Below are positions 43,117 to 51,636 of a stretch of 64,000 nucleotides of DNA, in pieces. Location of the stretch: NCBI RefSeq assembly GCF_001536285.1, contig NZ_FAOZ01000004.1:186001-250000 (forward strand), written 5' to 3'. The notes under the pieces are model-generated. The model was not told the origin of the DNA. It saw only the letters and a list, made by a program, of their open reading frames with translations, and did no database searches. Position 1 is the first letter of the stretch. Every line of letters starts with the position of its first letter. Source of the DNA: Parafrankia irregularis. GTDB lineage: Bacteria; Actinomycetota; Actinomycetes; Frankiales; Frankiaceae. The position numbers and the translations under genes are program-made.

Positions 43117-44259
43117 ATGCTCACGCCGTTCGACGACTACCCCGTGCACCAGACCGCCCAACCGGTCGCGCACGTCGGTGGCGGGCATCCTGATCACTAC
43201 GACCGCTTCTGGTTCAACGGCTACGACGAGCACATGTTCTTCGCGGTCGCGCTCGGGCTCTACCCGAACCGCGGGATCATCGACGCGGCCTTCAGCGTGG
43301 TCCGCGATGGTGTTCAGCGGTCCGTGTTCGCCTCGGGGCGGGTCCCGCTCGACCGGACCCGGACCAGCGTGGGCCCGATCGCCGTGGACATCGTGGAGCC
43401 GATGCGGGTCAGCCGCATCCGGGTCGACGCGCCGGAGCACGGGTTGGTCGCCGACCTCACCGCCACCGCCCGCACCGCCGCCTACGAGGAGCCGAGGGCC
43501 ACCCGTAACGACGGGACCTACCCGCTGATGGACGTCACGCGGGCAACCCAGATGGTGAGCTGGAGCGGGCAGCTCACTGTCGGCGGGCAGTCCATCCAGC
43601 TGGGCGCGGCGGGCACCGGTGACGGTGAGGTCGGCGTCGTCGGGACGAAGGACCGCTCGTGGGGCGTCCGCGGTCTGGGCGATCCCATTCCCGGCGCGCC
43701 CCGCCGCATGAAGCCCCAGACGTTCTTCCTCTGGGCTCCGCTCAACTTCCCGGACCAGTGCCTGCACTACACGGTGATGGAGGACGAGAACGGGCGGCCC
43801 TGGACGGAGACGGCGGCGGTACTGCCCGTGCTCGGCGACGGCAGCCCGGTCTTCGGGACGGAGGCGGACCTCGGCATCCGACGGCTACGCGGGGTGCGGC
43901 ATGACGTGCGGTGGGTGGCGGGCCTGCGCCGTTCCGAAGGAGCCACCCTGGTTCTCGGGCCGGGCGAGGCGGTGGAGCTGGAACCGCTGCGCACCTTCCG
44001 GATGAAGGGCGTCGGCTACCTGCATCCGGTCTGGGGGCACGGCCGGTGGCACGGTGAGCTGGTCGTCGGCGCGGAGATGCACAAGGAATCCGAGCTGGAC
44101 ACCCTCGCTCCCGACTGCATCCACGTCCAGCAGGTGATGCGGGCCAGGTGGGGTGACCGGGCCGGGCTGGGCGTGCTGGAACAGCTCGTCATCGGTCCGC
44201 ACGCGCCCAGCGGCTTCCGGAAGCTGTTCGACGGCGCCCCGGCGCGCCCGGAGGCCTGA
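43117..44259 (+). CDS. Uncharacterised protein, AttH/CrtC-like beta-barrel suspected
   Basis: This 380-aa protein is of a family I recognise only as hypothetical (DUF7064/7065-like). It has HVGGGHPDHYDRFWFNGYDE, YPNRGIIDAAFSVVRDGVQR, DRSWGVRGLGDP, FLWAPLNFPDQCLHYTVMED and MKGVGYLHPVWGHGRWHGEL. The beta-rich pattern with W/D/H motifs recalls the lipocalin-like AttH/CrtC fold. GTG 42976 and ATG 43066 are alternative starts. ATG 43117 is preferred because it places the upstream motif at the same distance as at the locus before 46625. The next gene, a kinase-fold protein, follows after 6 bp, a recurrent association for this family. Confidence 0.75.
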   Translation: MLTPFDDYPVHQTAQPVAHVGGGHPDHYDRFWFNGYDEHMFFAVALGLYPNRGIIDAAFSVVRDGVQRSVFASGRVPLDRTRTSVGPIAVDIVEPMRVSRIRVDAPEHGLVADLTATARTAAYEEPRATRNDGTYPLMDVTRATQMVSWSGQLTVGGQSIQLGAAGTGDGEVGVVGTKDRSWGVRGLGDPIPGAPRRMKPQTFFLWAPLNFPDQCLHYTVMEDENGRPWTETAAVLPVLGDGSPVFGTEADLGIRRLRGVRHDVRWVAGLRRSEGATLVLGPGEAVELEPLRTFRMKGVGYLHPVWGHGRWHGELVVGAEMHKESELDTLAPDCIHVQQVMRARWGDRAGLGVLEQLVIGPHAPSGFRKLFDGAPARPEA

Positions 44260-44265
44260 GCCACC

Positions 44266-45417
44266 ATGCCGACGAGTCACGAGCCGAGTCACGAGCCGGA
44301 TCACGAGCCGGATCACGACGAGCCGAATCACGGGTGGAACGCCGGCGACCGGGTGCCGGTCGTCGACGATCCGGCCGCGGTGACCCCGCAGTGGTTGACC
44401 GCGGCGCTGCGTGCCGGCGGCACCGAGGCCGAGATCATCGCTGTCAGTCACGAGGCCATCGGTACCGGCCAGCTCGGCGCCAGTTACCGCTTCCACCTGC
44501 AGGCCCGCCCCGGGCAGGACGGGAGCGCCCCGAGCACCGTCGTCATCAAGATGGCCGCCGGTGACCTCAGGACCCGGTCGCTGATCGCCACGGCCTATCG
44601 GCAGGAGACCGGCTTCTACCGCGTGTTCGCCCCGTCGGCCCGGATCCGGGTGCCGCGCTGCTGGTATGCGGGCCTCGCCGACGACGGGCTCAGTTTCACC
44701 CTGGTCCTTGAGGACGCCCATCCCGCGAGCCCGGGACGACAGGTCCAGGGGTGCACGACCGACCAGGCGACCGCTGCCGTGCGCAACCTCGCCGGCCTGC
44801 ACGCGCCGTTCTGGAACGACGACACCCTCACCGAACAGGCGACCTGGCTGCGGCGGACGAGTGAGACGGCGCTGCGCTCCATGCGGGAGGTGCTCGTCAG
44901 CGCGGCCGACACCTTCGTCGCCCGCTTCCGTGCCGACCTCTCGGTGGCGGACGCCGACGTACTGCTCCGAACCGCCGACCAGATCGCGCGGTGGGGCCGG
45001 CGGATCCGGCACCGCACGTCGCTCATTCACGGCGACTACCGCCTCGACAACCTCCTGTTCACGGCCGACGGTCAGGTGGTGACGGTCGACTGGCAGACCC
45101 TTGAGGCCGGCTTTCCCGGCCGCGACCTCGCGTACTTCCTGTCGACGGCGCTCCCTGCCCCGCAGCGCCGTCGACAGGAGACGTCACTGGTGGCCGCCTA
45201 CCATGAGCGGCTCCTGCGGCACGGCGTCACGGACTACCCGCTCGACGCCTGCTTCGAGGACTACCGCCTCGGCACCCTGCACGGACCGATGACGGCGATG
45301 ATCGGCTGCGTGTACGCGCCGGGGACGCCGACGGAGAGCTCGGACCAGATGTTCCTGTCGATGGCGACGAACTGCGCCGCCGCGATCCGCGAGCTGGGCA
45401 CCCTCGATCTGCTCTGA
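44266..45417 (+). CDS. Phosphotransferase (ecdysteroid-kinase-like APH fold)
   Basis: This 383-aa kinase-fold protein has LIHGDYRLDNLLF and VDWQTLEAGFPGRDLAYFLS. The N-terminus is a charged repeat (SHEPSHEPDHEPDHDEPNHG) encoded by 12-bp tandem units; the domain begins near residue 30. The spacing and DLAYFLS motif resemble ecdysteroid-kinase-like and hydroxyacyl-kinase-like groups. It is almost certainly co-transcribed with the preceding uncharacterised gene and could phosphorylate a hydroxylated lipid or terpenoid. Confidence 0.85.
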   Translation: MPTSHEPSHEPDHEPDHDEPNHGWNAGDRVPVVDDPAAVTPQWLTAALRAGGTEAEIIAVSHEAIGTGQLGASYRFHLQARPGQDGSAPSTVVIKMAAGDLRTRSLIATAYRQETGFYRVFAPSARIRVPRCWYAGLADDGLSFTLVLEDAHPASPGRQVQGCTTDQATAAVRNLAGLHAPFWNDDTLTEQATWLRRTSETALRSMREVLVSAADTFVARFRADLSVADADVLLRTADQIARWGRRIRHRTSLIHGDYRLDNLLFTADGQVVTVDWQTLEAGFPGRDLAYFLSTALPAPQRRRQETSLVAAYHERLLRHGVTDYPLDACFEDYRLGTLHGPMTAMIGCVYAPGTPTESSDQMFLSMATNCAAAIRELGTLDLL

Positions 45418-45443
45418 CAGAGAGACCTGCTCTGACGGACAGG

Positions 45444-45481
45444 TGTCGGGGCGGGACGTCGTTCTCCGTACCGCCCCGACA
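45444..45481. terminator. Bidirectional terminator stem
   Basis: TGTCGGGGCGG and CCGCCCCGACA form a perfect 11-bp stem with a 16-nt loop, 27 bp after the phosphotransferase stop and before the convergent AttH-like stop. Confidence 0.75.
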
Positions 45482-45527
45482 GTTCAGTTCAGATCAGATC
45501 GTCAGCAGTCCGCTGTGGATGTCGGGC

Positions 45528-46625
45528 TCAGGCGAACGGGGTCGGCATGATGTGGACGGGCGTGAGCTCCACGTATGACTTGCCGGTGACGGACTGGCCG
45601 TTGATGGTGCCGGTGACCGTCGACGCGCCCTCCCAGTAGGACGACTGCGGAATACCCGGGATGAACAGTTCCTGGCCGGCGAGCCGGGGGGTGACCGTCA
45701 GCGTGCCGCCGGGAACGTTGACCGTCCACTTCGCCGGGTAGACGGCCCCGGTGTCGGGGCTGGTCCAGCTGCCCTGCGGGGTCTCGCTGATCGCCGTCGG
45801 CGCGAGGTTCGTGGTCGAGCCGTTCGCGTTGACCTTTGTTCCGACAACCTGGACGACCTGGCCGTACATGTCCTTGATGAAGTACAGCATGTACTGGGTG
45901 TTGTTCGTCAGCTGGATGCTGAACCAGTCCCAGTTGCCGATGCCGTTGTTGAAGTCACCCCACTGGTGGTCCTGCCAGCCGATACCGGTGATGTACACCT
46001 TCACCCCGTGGTCGGTGACCGTACCCAGGGCCAACAGGTTCGTCTGGGAGTAGTAGGCCGACTCGCCCCACGGGCCGTAGGGGATCACGCCGGCGGTTCC
46101 GTGCAGGGCGGTGGGCGTCGACTGGCACAGCGTTATGTCGAGGGCGTAGCTGTTGTCGGCGAAGCTGCCGGTCAGGTGGTTGACGCCGTTCTTGCCGTCC
46201 GCGTGCAGCAGGCCGACGGTGTTGTCGTAGCCGCCGCCGGCCGGCACGACGTCGGCCTGCGTCGCCACCGTCATGATGTCCTGTTTGAAGGTCTTGCGGG
46301 TGAGGTCGGTGATGGCGAACTGGCCGTTGTAGTCGGCGGTCGCCGGCTCGGTTCCCCGCGCGTCCGAGCGGATGATCGTGTGCTCGAACCCGTACTCGTG
46401 GTACTTGCCGAAGGTGTCGAAGCCCTGCAGGTGCCCGGTGAAGTACCACCACTCCATGGACGAGTCCGGGTGCGCCGCCTCGTCCGCCGGCAGTACGACC
46501 GCGGGCATCGCGGCGGTCGCGCTCTGGCTGTTCAGCACGAGCAGGAGCGGAGTGCACAGGGCGCCGAGGACCAGCCCTAATCGCCTGCGCTGACGCCGCC
46601 CGGGCGATAATTTGGTCAGTTTCAT
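45528..46625 (-). CDS. Secreted AttH/CrtC lipocalin-like protein, paralogue 1
   Basis: This 365-aa exported protein has signal GRRQRRRLGLVLGALCTPLL then LVLNSQSATAA. The mature domain starts PDSSMEWWYFTGHLQG, the hallmark of the AttH/CrtC (carotenoid 1,2-hydratase-like) lipocalin family, and continues HEYGFEHTIIR, IPYGPWGESAYYSQTNLLAL and GWQDHQWGDFNNG. The family binds or hydrates isoprenoid chains. It is about two-thirds identical by eye to the protein at 60690-61823. ATG 46625 has GGGAGG 6 nt upstream. It is divergent from the LuxR-family gene. Confidence 0.9.
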   Translation of the reverse strand: MKLTKLSPGRRQRRRLGLVLGALCTPLLLVLNSQSATAAMPAVVLPADEAAHPDSSMEWWYFTGHLQGFDTFGKYHEYGFEHTIIRSDARGTEPATADYNGQFAITDLTRKTFKQDIMTVATQADVVPAGGGYDNTVGLLHADGKNGVNHLTGSFADNSYALDITLCQSTPTALHGTAGVIPYGPWGESAYYSQTNLLALGTVTDHGVKVYITGIGWQDHQWGDFNNGIGNWDWFSIQLTNNTQYMLYFIKDMYGQVVQVVGTKVNANGSTTNLAPTAISETPQGSWTSPDTGAVYPAKWTVNVPGGTLTVTPRLAGQELFIPGIPQSSYWEGASTVTGTINGQSVTGKSYVELTPVHIMPTPFA

Positions 46626-46767
46626 TTACTGCCTCCCTGGAGGGTGGTGAAAAGGGGAGCGAGAGGTCATGTCGCCCCGCGCTGCATGCGGTCCCGGCCG
46701 CCGGCGGATGTCGCTCTTTCCCCGCCGGTGCGGAACGTGGGGATCAGGATGCCGAGGGCGATGCGGG

Positions 46768-46790
46768 AAGTCCTCAGTGAAACTACGGAC
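46768..46790 (-). promoter_or_regulatory. CGTAGTT-type upstream motif, locus 2
   Basis: The reverse strand reads GTCCGTAGTTTCACTGAGGA then CTT, 21 of 23 bp identical to 42950-42972. It ends 142 nt before ATG 46625. A weak related match, GGTAGTTCGCGGTGAG, lies on the plus strand at 46808-46823, upstream of the LuxR gene. Confidence 0.65.
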
Positions 46791-46857
46791 GATCCGCACG
46801 GCTGATAGGTAGTTCGCGGTGAGTTGACGCCCCTGCCGGCGGGCCCGAGGATGACCC

Positions 46858-49200
46858 ATGCCCGTACGGCCGCTGAATCCCGCACTGCCCGGGGAACGCA
46901 CCAGTTTCGTGGGCCGGGGGCCGGAGCTCACGGAGCTTCGGCGCCTGCTCGGGCGGCACCGGCTGGTGACGGTCACCGGCCCCGGCGGAGTGGGCAAGTC
47001 GCGGCTGGCCCTGCGCGCGGCGGCGAAGGCCCAGCGGACGTACCCGGGCGGTGTCCACGCCGTGGAGCTCGGTGAGCTCCACGACCCCGACCTGCTGGTT
47101 CCCACGGTAGCGGCGGCGCTCGACAGCCGGCCGCGTGACGGTGCGTCCGCCATGGAGGCGCTGAGCGAGCACCTCGCGTCCAGGCTGCTGCTGGTCCTGG
47201 ACAACTGCGAACATCTCGTGGCGGCCTGTGCCCACCTGGCTGACGAGCTGATGGGCCGGTGCCCCGACCTGCGTCTCGCCGTGACCAGCCGGGAGTCCCT
47301 GCGGATCCCGGGCGAGGCCACCTACCTGGTGAAGCCGTTCGACGTCGCGCAGGAGCATGCGCCCGGCCGCGCCGCCGATCGCGACGCGATGATGCTGTTC
47401 CTGGACCGGGCCCAGTCGGTCCGGTCCGATTTCGAGCTCACCGACGGCAACCGGGCCGCGGTCTGGGAGATCTGCCGCCGGCTGGAGGGCATGCCCCTGC
47501 CCATCGAGCTCGCCGCGATACGGACCCGGGCGCTGTCACCGGCGGAGATCCTCGCCCATCTCGCCACCGCCACCGCCACCGGGGCCGGTACCGGTACCGG
47601 TACCAACACCAGGATCCTGCGCCAGGACGGCCGGGGCGTCACCACCGTCCGGCAGAGCTCCCCGCAGGCCTGCGCCGGCTGGAGCTACGAACTGTGCACC
47701 GGGCCGGAACGGCAGTTGTGGGCTCGCCTGTCGGTGTTCGCCGGCGGCTTCGACCTCGACGCGGCCGCAGGTGTCGGCGGTGACGGGCTTGCCGAGCCTC
47801 CACTGGACCTGGTCTTCACCCTGGTGGACAAATCCGTCCTGACGTTCGAGCCGGGACCGGAACGCGGCCGCCTGCGGCTGCCGGAGATGTACCGGGAGTA
47901 CGGGCAGGACAGACTCGCGGAGCAGGGCGAGACGGAGGCGTTGCGGCGCCGGCACCGAGACTGGTTCTCCGCCGTCGTGAGTCAGGCCAGGGACGAGGGT
48001 GCCGGTGCCGGGTGGTCGCGGTGGCTGAGCCGATTACGTCGGGACCACGCGAACCTTGACCGGGCCCTCGGTTACTGTGCCGCCGCGGGTGACGGCGACG
48101 CCGGGCTGGAGCTGGCCAGCTCGCTGCACCGCTACTGGGTGGCCGACGGCCGGTTCGCCGAGGGCCAGCGATGGCTGACCACCTTCGTCGACCAGACCGA
48201 GGGCGAGGGACCGGGCTGTCTGCAGGCCCTGCACACCGCGGGCTGGCTGGCCGCCATGCGCGGTGACATCACCTCCGCCGAACGGCTCCGGCTCGACGCC
48301 GCGCGGCTGTCCGCCCGCGAGGGCAAAAGCGGCGGCGAGGCGCTCATCACCCAGCTCGACGGGCTCGGCGCGCTCTACTCCGGCCGGCCCGGAGCGATCG
48401 AGGCGCTGACACTCGCGCTGGCGCAGTTCCGCCGGGACGGCGAGCTCGACCATCTGCAGGAGACGCTGTCCCTGCTCATGCTCGCGGTCGCGTTCGGCGC
48501 CGACTCCGGCGACGCGGAGGACTACCACCGCGAATGGACCACCATCGCGGCCGCGCTGGACGAACCTCGGCTGCGTTCGTACGCCGACTGGGCCTACTCG
48601 ATCGCCACCTGGAAGGCCGGTGACGCACGGTGCGCCCGCGAGATCGCGCGGGCAGCCCTCGCCGACGGGCGTGGCAGCCTCGACAGGCTGGGTATCGTCC
48701 TGCTGCTGGAGGCCGTGGCCTGGTTCGAGAGCAGCCTCGACGAGCACGCCACCGCCGCCCTGCTGTTCGGCGCCGCGGACAGTCTGTGGGAGCGGATGGG
48801 CACCTCGACCACCGCCCTGCCCGGGCTGTTCCGCTGCCGCCAGCGGGCCGAAGCCACCGCCCGGCGGTCGCTGGGCCGGCGGGCGTTCGAAACGGCCTGG
48901 GCGCGCGGCGCTGTGCTGGAGCTGGAGGAGGCCTGTGCCCACGCGGTCAGCGGCCGGAGTCCCATCGTCGCGGTGCCAGCGGTCACCAGCGGCGGTGCCC
49001 CGACCGTGACCGCCCCGCTGACGGCACGGGAACGCCAGGTGGCCGACCTGCTGGCCCGCGGCCTGAGCAACCGGGAGATCGCGGACACCCTGAAGGTCTC
49101 GCCCCGAACCGCCGAGGCGCACGTCCAGCAGATCCTCAACAAGCTCGGCCTCCCCACCCGCGCCCGGGTCGCCGCCTGGCTCGCCGAACACCGCCTGTGA
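46858..49200 (+). CDS. LuxR-family regulator with N-terminal ATPase domain
   Basis: This 780-aa large regulator has Walker A GPGGVGKSRLAL (about residues 42-53), Walker B LLLVLDNCEHLVAA, and a sensor segment SRESLRIPGEATY. TPR-like helices extend from about 380 to 690, and the C-terminal LuxR HTH is TARERQVADLLARGLSNREI then ADTLKVSPRTAEAHVQQILN. This is the AfsR/MalT/STAND style of signal-responsive ATPase. A Gly/Thr repeat (TGAGTGTGTNT) lies near residue 240. It is divergent from the AttH-like gene; the motif at 46768 is in their shared region. Confidence 0.92.
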   Translation: MPVRPLNPALPGERTSFVGRGPELTELRRLLGRHRLVTVTGPGGVGKSRLALRAAAKAQRTYPGGVHAVELGELHDPDLLVPTVAAALDSRPRDGASAMEALSEHLASRLLLVLDNCEHLVAACAHLADELMGRCPDLRLAVTSRESLRIPGEATYLVKPFDVAQEHAPGRAADRDAMMLFLDRAQSVRSDFELTDGNRAAVWEICRRLEGMPLPIELAAIRTRALSPAEILAHLATATATGAGTGTGTNTRILRQDGRGVTTVRQSSPQACAGWSYELCTGPERQLWARLSVFAGGFDLDAAAGVGGDGLAEPPLDLVFTLVDKSVLTFEPGPERGRLRLPEMYREYGQDRLAEQGETEALRRRHRDWFSAVVSQARDEGAGAGWSRWLSRLRRDHANLDRALGYCAAAGDGDAGLELASSLHRYWVADGRFAEGQRWLTTFVDQTEGEGPGCLQALHTAGWLAAMRGDITSAERLRLDAARLSAREGKSGGEALITQLDGLGALYSGRPGAIEALTLALAQFRRDGELDHLQETLSLLMLAVAFGADSGDAEDYHREWTTIAAALDEPRLRSYADWAYSIATWKAGDARCAREIARAALADGRGSLDRLGIVLLLEAVAWFESSLDEHATAALLFGAADSLWERMGTSTTALPGLFRCRQRAEATARRSLGRRAFETAWARGAVLELEEACAHAVSGRSPIVAVPAVTSGGAPTVTAPLTARERQVADLLARGLSNREIADTLKVSPRTAEAHVQQILNKLGLPTRARVAAWLAEHRL

Positions 49201-49286
49201 GGGAGCACCCCCGCCTGGAAGCATGAGCGCTGGGGGCGCGATCGGAGACCGCGCGCGCAGGGCCGGGCTCCGCTCAGCCTGGCGCG

Positions 49287-50057
49287 TCAGCCTGGCGTGG
49301 AAGCGGCAGCGGCGTAGCGGGCGGTGCCGTCGGCGACCGCGGCGTGGACGGCGCGGGCCAGCCGTGCCCCCCACTCGGAGCGCGGGCCGCAGTACTCGGC
49401 CTGCGCCCGGCTCGCACGCGTGACTTGTGGGCTGTCCGTGGCTCCTGGGCCATCTGGGCAGCAGACCACGATGGCGTCCGACGCGGTGCCGGTGCCGGGC
49501 ATGCCGGCCTCCAGCAGCGCCTGGCTTTTGGCCTCGGTCGCCGTGATGACGGCGTTGACCATCGCGGCGTCGCTCAGCCGCACCGGCAGCAGGCAGACCA
49601 GGTTGACCGTGCCAGGGCGCCATCTGGCCGCCGGCAGCGACAGGCCTTCCGATGCGGCGGCCCAGGTCGGGTACGACAGCCCGACCGTCGCGTCGCAGCG
49701 GACAGCGCCGTCACTGGCACTGGTCATCTGCCGGGTGTTCGCGGCGGTCATCAGCCCTGCACCGGCTCCCGCCGGCAGGCCGAGCCCGGCGGCGATCTCG
49801 CCGAGATGAATGGCAGGGTCGTCACGGCGGTAGTTCAGCGCCACCTCGGCGTTGATGACCCACTGGCCGCGGGTGAGCCCGCCGCCGAGCACCGCGCTGG
49901 AAATCATCCGCACCGGCGCGGCGAACCGCCAGACAAGCACCGGACGCCGCTGCCCGGTGCCGTCGTCGTGGTGCTCGTGCTGGTCGAGCCGCACCGCCAA
50001 GGCCGGATGGGCCGGCACCTCGGGTGCGTCCGCGGTGCTGGTGAGGTCGACGCTCAC
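49287..50057 (-). CDS. cbiZ: Adenosylcobinamide amidohydrolase
   Basis: This 256-aa enzyme of cobinamide salvage removes the aminopropanol from adenosylcobinamide to give adenosylcobyric acid. Characteristic blocks are INAEVALNYRRDDPAIHLGE, AANTRQMTSASDGAVRCDAT, GTVNLVCLLPVRLSDAAMVN and a TATEAKSQALLEAGMPGTGT then ASDAIVVCCP. The open frame runs upstream to 50282 through a low-complexity LGLGLGLG stretch that looks non-native. GTG 50057 (VSVDLTSTADAPEVP) gives the usual family length but has no strong Shine-Dalgarno. No B12 riboswitch or other cobalamin gene is next to it. Confidence 0.85.
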   Translation of the reverse strand: MSVDLTSTADAPEVPAHPALAVRLDQHEHHDDGTGQRRPVLVWRFAAPVRMISSAVLGGGLTRGQWVINAEVALNYRRDDPAIHLGEIAAGLGLPAGAGAGLMTAANTRQMTSASDGAVRCDATVGLSYPTWAAASEGLSLPAARWRPGTVNLVCLLPVRLSDAAMVNAVITATEAKSQALLEAGMPGTGTASDAIVVCCPDGPGATDSPQVTRASRAQAEYCGPRSEWGARLARAVHAAVADGTARYAAAASTPG

Positions 50058-50282
50058 TGTGGTCGCACTGCCGACGTACTCACCGGCGCCGACGAACCGG
50101 TGCGGGAGCCGGACCGGCCTCGCCGAGCGGGGGCGGCAAGCCTGTGGGTTCTGCTTCTCATCGTCATCATCGGCTCCTCGCCACACCTTAGCGAGATCGA
50201 GCCGCCGCCTCCGGCCGAGTCCGAGTCCGAGACCGAGTCCGAGACTGGGGCCAGCGGCGCCATGGTCCGCGGACCCGCCCAT

Positions 50283-50298
50283 CTTTTACGCACGTATA
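50283..50298. promoter_or_regulatory. Operator candidate CTTTTACGCACGTATA
   Basis: TACG-CA-CGTA palindrome preceded by CTTTTA, 58 bp before the TetR start at 50357. Reads like the site at 52362-52380 (reverse strand) with transitions only. Confidence 0.45.
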
Positions 50299-50313
50299 GC
50301 ATTGTGGGCTGGG

Positions 50314-50345
50314 GCTTGAGGCGGCACTGGCTTGAGACGGCACTG
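50314..50345. repeat. 16-bp tandem duplication (GCTTGAGGCGGCACTG)
   Basis: Two 16-bp units differing at one base, at 50314-50329 and 50330-50345, in the promoter region of the TetR gene. Confidence 0.9.
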
Positions 50346-50356
50346 AGAGGTTCCAG

Positions 50357-50950
50357 ATGACGACACCCCGCCGGGTTGGCACGGAGACGTCGAAGACGCG
50401 CGCGGTGCTCTTGGACAGCGCCGAGCGTCTCATGCTCGGCGAGGGGTACGCGGCGGTCACCTACCGCGGCGTGGCAGCCCGGGCCGGGGTGACCTCCGGC
50501 CTCGTCCAGTACTACTTTCCGACGCTGGACGACCTTTTCCTCGCGCTGGTCCGGCGCCGGACGGAGCAGACCCTGAGCACGCTGGTCGAGGCGTTGCAGA
50601 CGGGTCAGCCGCTACGCGCGCTCTGGGAGTTCTCGAACAACCGGACGGCCGGAGCCCTGATCGCGGAGCTGACGGCACTGGCGAACCACCGCAAGATAAT
50701 CAGGGCCGAGATGGCGGCGGTCGGGGAGAAGGTCCGTGCGCTGACGCTCGAGGCGCTGGCCAGATCGTCGAACGACTACACGGTTCCGCTGGAGAACATC
50801 CCGGTCGAGGTGCTCGTCTTCCTGGTGACCAGCAGCCCGCGGGCGATAATCACCGAGCAGTCGGTGGGCATGTCGACGTCCCATGCCGAGACGCTCGAGT
50901 TCGTCGAGCGTTACCTCGACCGAGTCGAGCCCCGCCAGTCGGACAGCTAG
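50357..50950 (+). CDS. TetR family transcriptional regulator, paralogue of 4503
   Basis: This 197-aa regulator begins TPRRVGTETSKTRAVLLDSA, with HTH YRGVAARAGVTSGLVQYYFP then TLDDLFLALV. It is a full-length paralogue of the regulator at 4503-5108, including ELTALANHRKIIRAEMAA and MSTSHAETLEFVERYL. ATG 50357 follows GAGAGG. It may govern the AhpD-like, SnoaL-like and LLM genes to its right, since a related site lies before the SnoaL-like gene. Confidence 0.92.
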   Translation: MTTPRRVGTETSKTRAVLLDSAERLMLGEGYAAVTYRGVAARAGVTSGLVQYYFPTLDDLFLALVRRRTEQTLSTLVEALQTGQPLRALWEFSNNRTAGALIAELTALANHRKIIRAEMAAVGEKVRALTLEALARSSNDYTVPLENIPVEVLVFLVTSSPRAIITEQSVGMSTSHAETLEFVERYLDRVEPRQSDS

Positions 50951-50968
50951 CCCCGACGGCGTTCGCCT

Positions 50969-51559
50969 TCACGTCGCTGTGGGGGTGGATGCCGGTTTCA
51001 GGTCGTCGTCGAGATCGAGTTGCAGCGCTCCCATCATGAATGCGGAGATCTCGTAGGCGCCGACGGTGAGAACGACGTCCAGGAGCTGCTGCGTGTCGAG
51101 CTCGGCCGCGAGGGCCGCCCAGGTCGGGTCCGTGATCGTGCCGCCGGCGATCAGTTCGTCGACGGCGCGCAGCAGCGCGGCGTCGAGGGGCTCCCAGAAC
51201 GGGGCGTCGGGCCCGAGGGCGATACGGCCGATCTCACTCTCGGTGAGGCCGGCGTCCAGGCCGACGGGAACGTTCTGGGCCCAGACATAGCCACACCCGC
51301 GGACGGCCGCCACCCTGATGATGAGCAGGTGCCGCTGCCGCGCGGTGAGGGTGGTGCCCCGCATGACGTGGCCGTTGAGGGTGAAAAGCGCCCGCGCGAG
51401 CTCCGGATGATGGGCGAACGTCCCCAGCGAGTTGAGCGCCCTGGGGCGACCCTCCCGGTAGGTGGCCGGGTGGCGAGGCTCGGGCGGGGTCATCGCGGCC
51501 AGCGCGTCCCGCATCCGCGCCGGCCACTGCCGGGGCGGGATGGGTTCGACTCGTGCCAT
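50969..51559 (-). CDS. AhpD/carboxymuconolactone-decarboxylase-like protein
   Basis: This 196-aa helical protein of the AhpD/CMD fold has LFTLNGHVMRGTTLTARQRH, RVAAVRGCGYVWAQNVPVGL and LDVVLTVGAYEISAFMMGAL. The CxxC of peroxidase-type AhpD is missing, with only one Cys in RGCGYVWAQ, so it is closer to the decarboxylase-type branch with the acid/His proton relay. ATG 51559 follows AAGGAG. It is convergent to the TetR gene and 77 bp downstream of the SnoaL-like gene. Confidence 0.88.
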   Translation of the reverse strand: MARVEPIPPRQWPARMRDALAAMTPPEPRHPATYREGRPRALNSLGTFAHHPELARALFTLNGHVMRGTTLTARQRHLLIIRVAAVRGCGYVWAQNVPVGLDAGLTESEIGRIALGPDAPFWEPLDAALLRAVDELIAGGTITDPTWAALAAELDTQQLLDVVLTVGAYEISAFMMGALQLDLDDDLKPASTPTAT

Positions 51560-51636
51560 TCTTCAGGGCTCCTTCCGGCTTGTCGCTTCGCCGCTTTCCT
51601 GTCGCTTCGCCGTTCGTCGCTCGCCGCTTTTGCCGG

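Noticed and set aside
48034-49623. Long minus-strand frame opposite the LuxR gene
   Set aside because: It shows only low-complexity Ala/Arg/Gly sequence and mirrors the codon bias of the LuxR gene.
50058-50356. Possible B12 riboswitch upstream of cbiZ
   Set aside because: No B12-box (GCCACTG) was found on the proper strand and no clear multi-stem pattern is visible.
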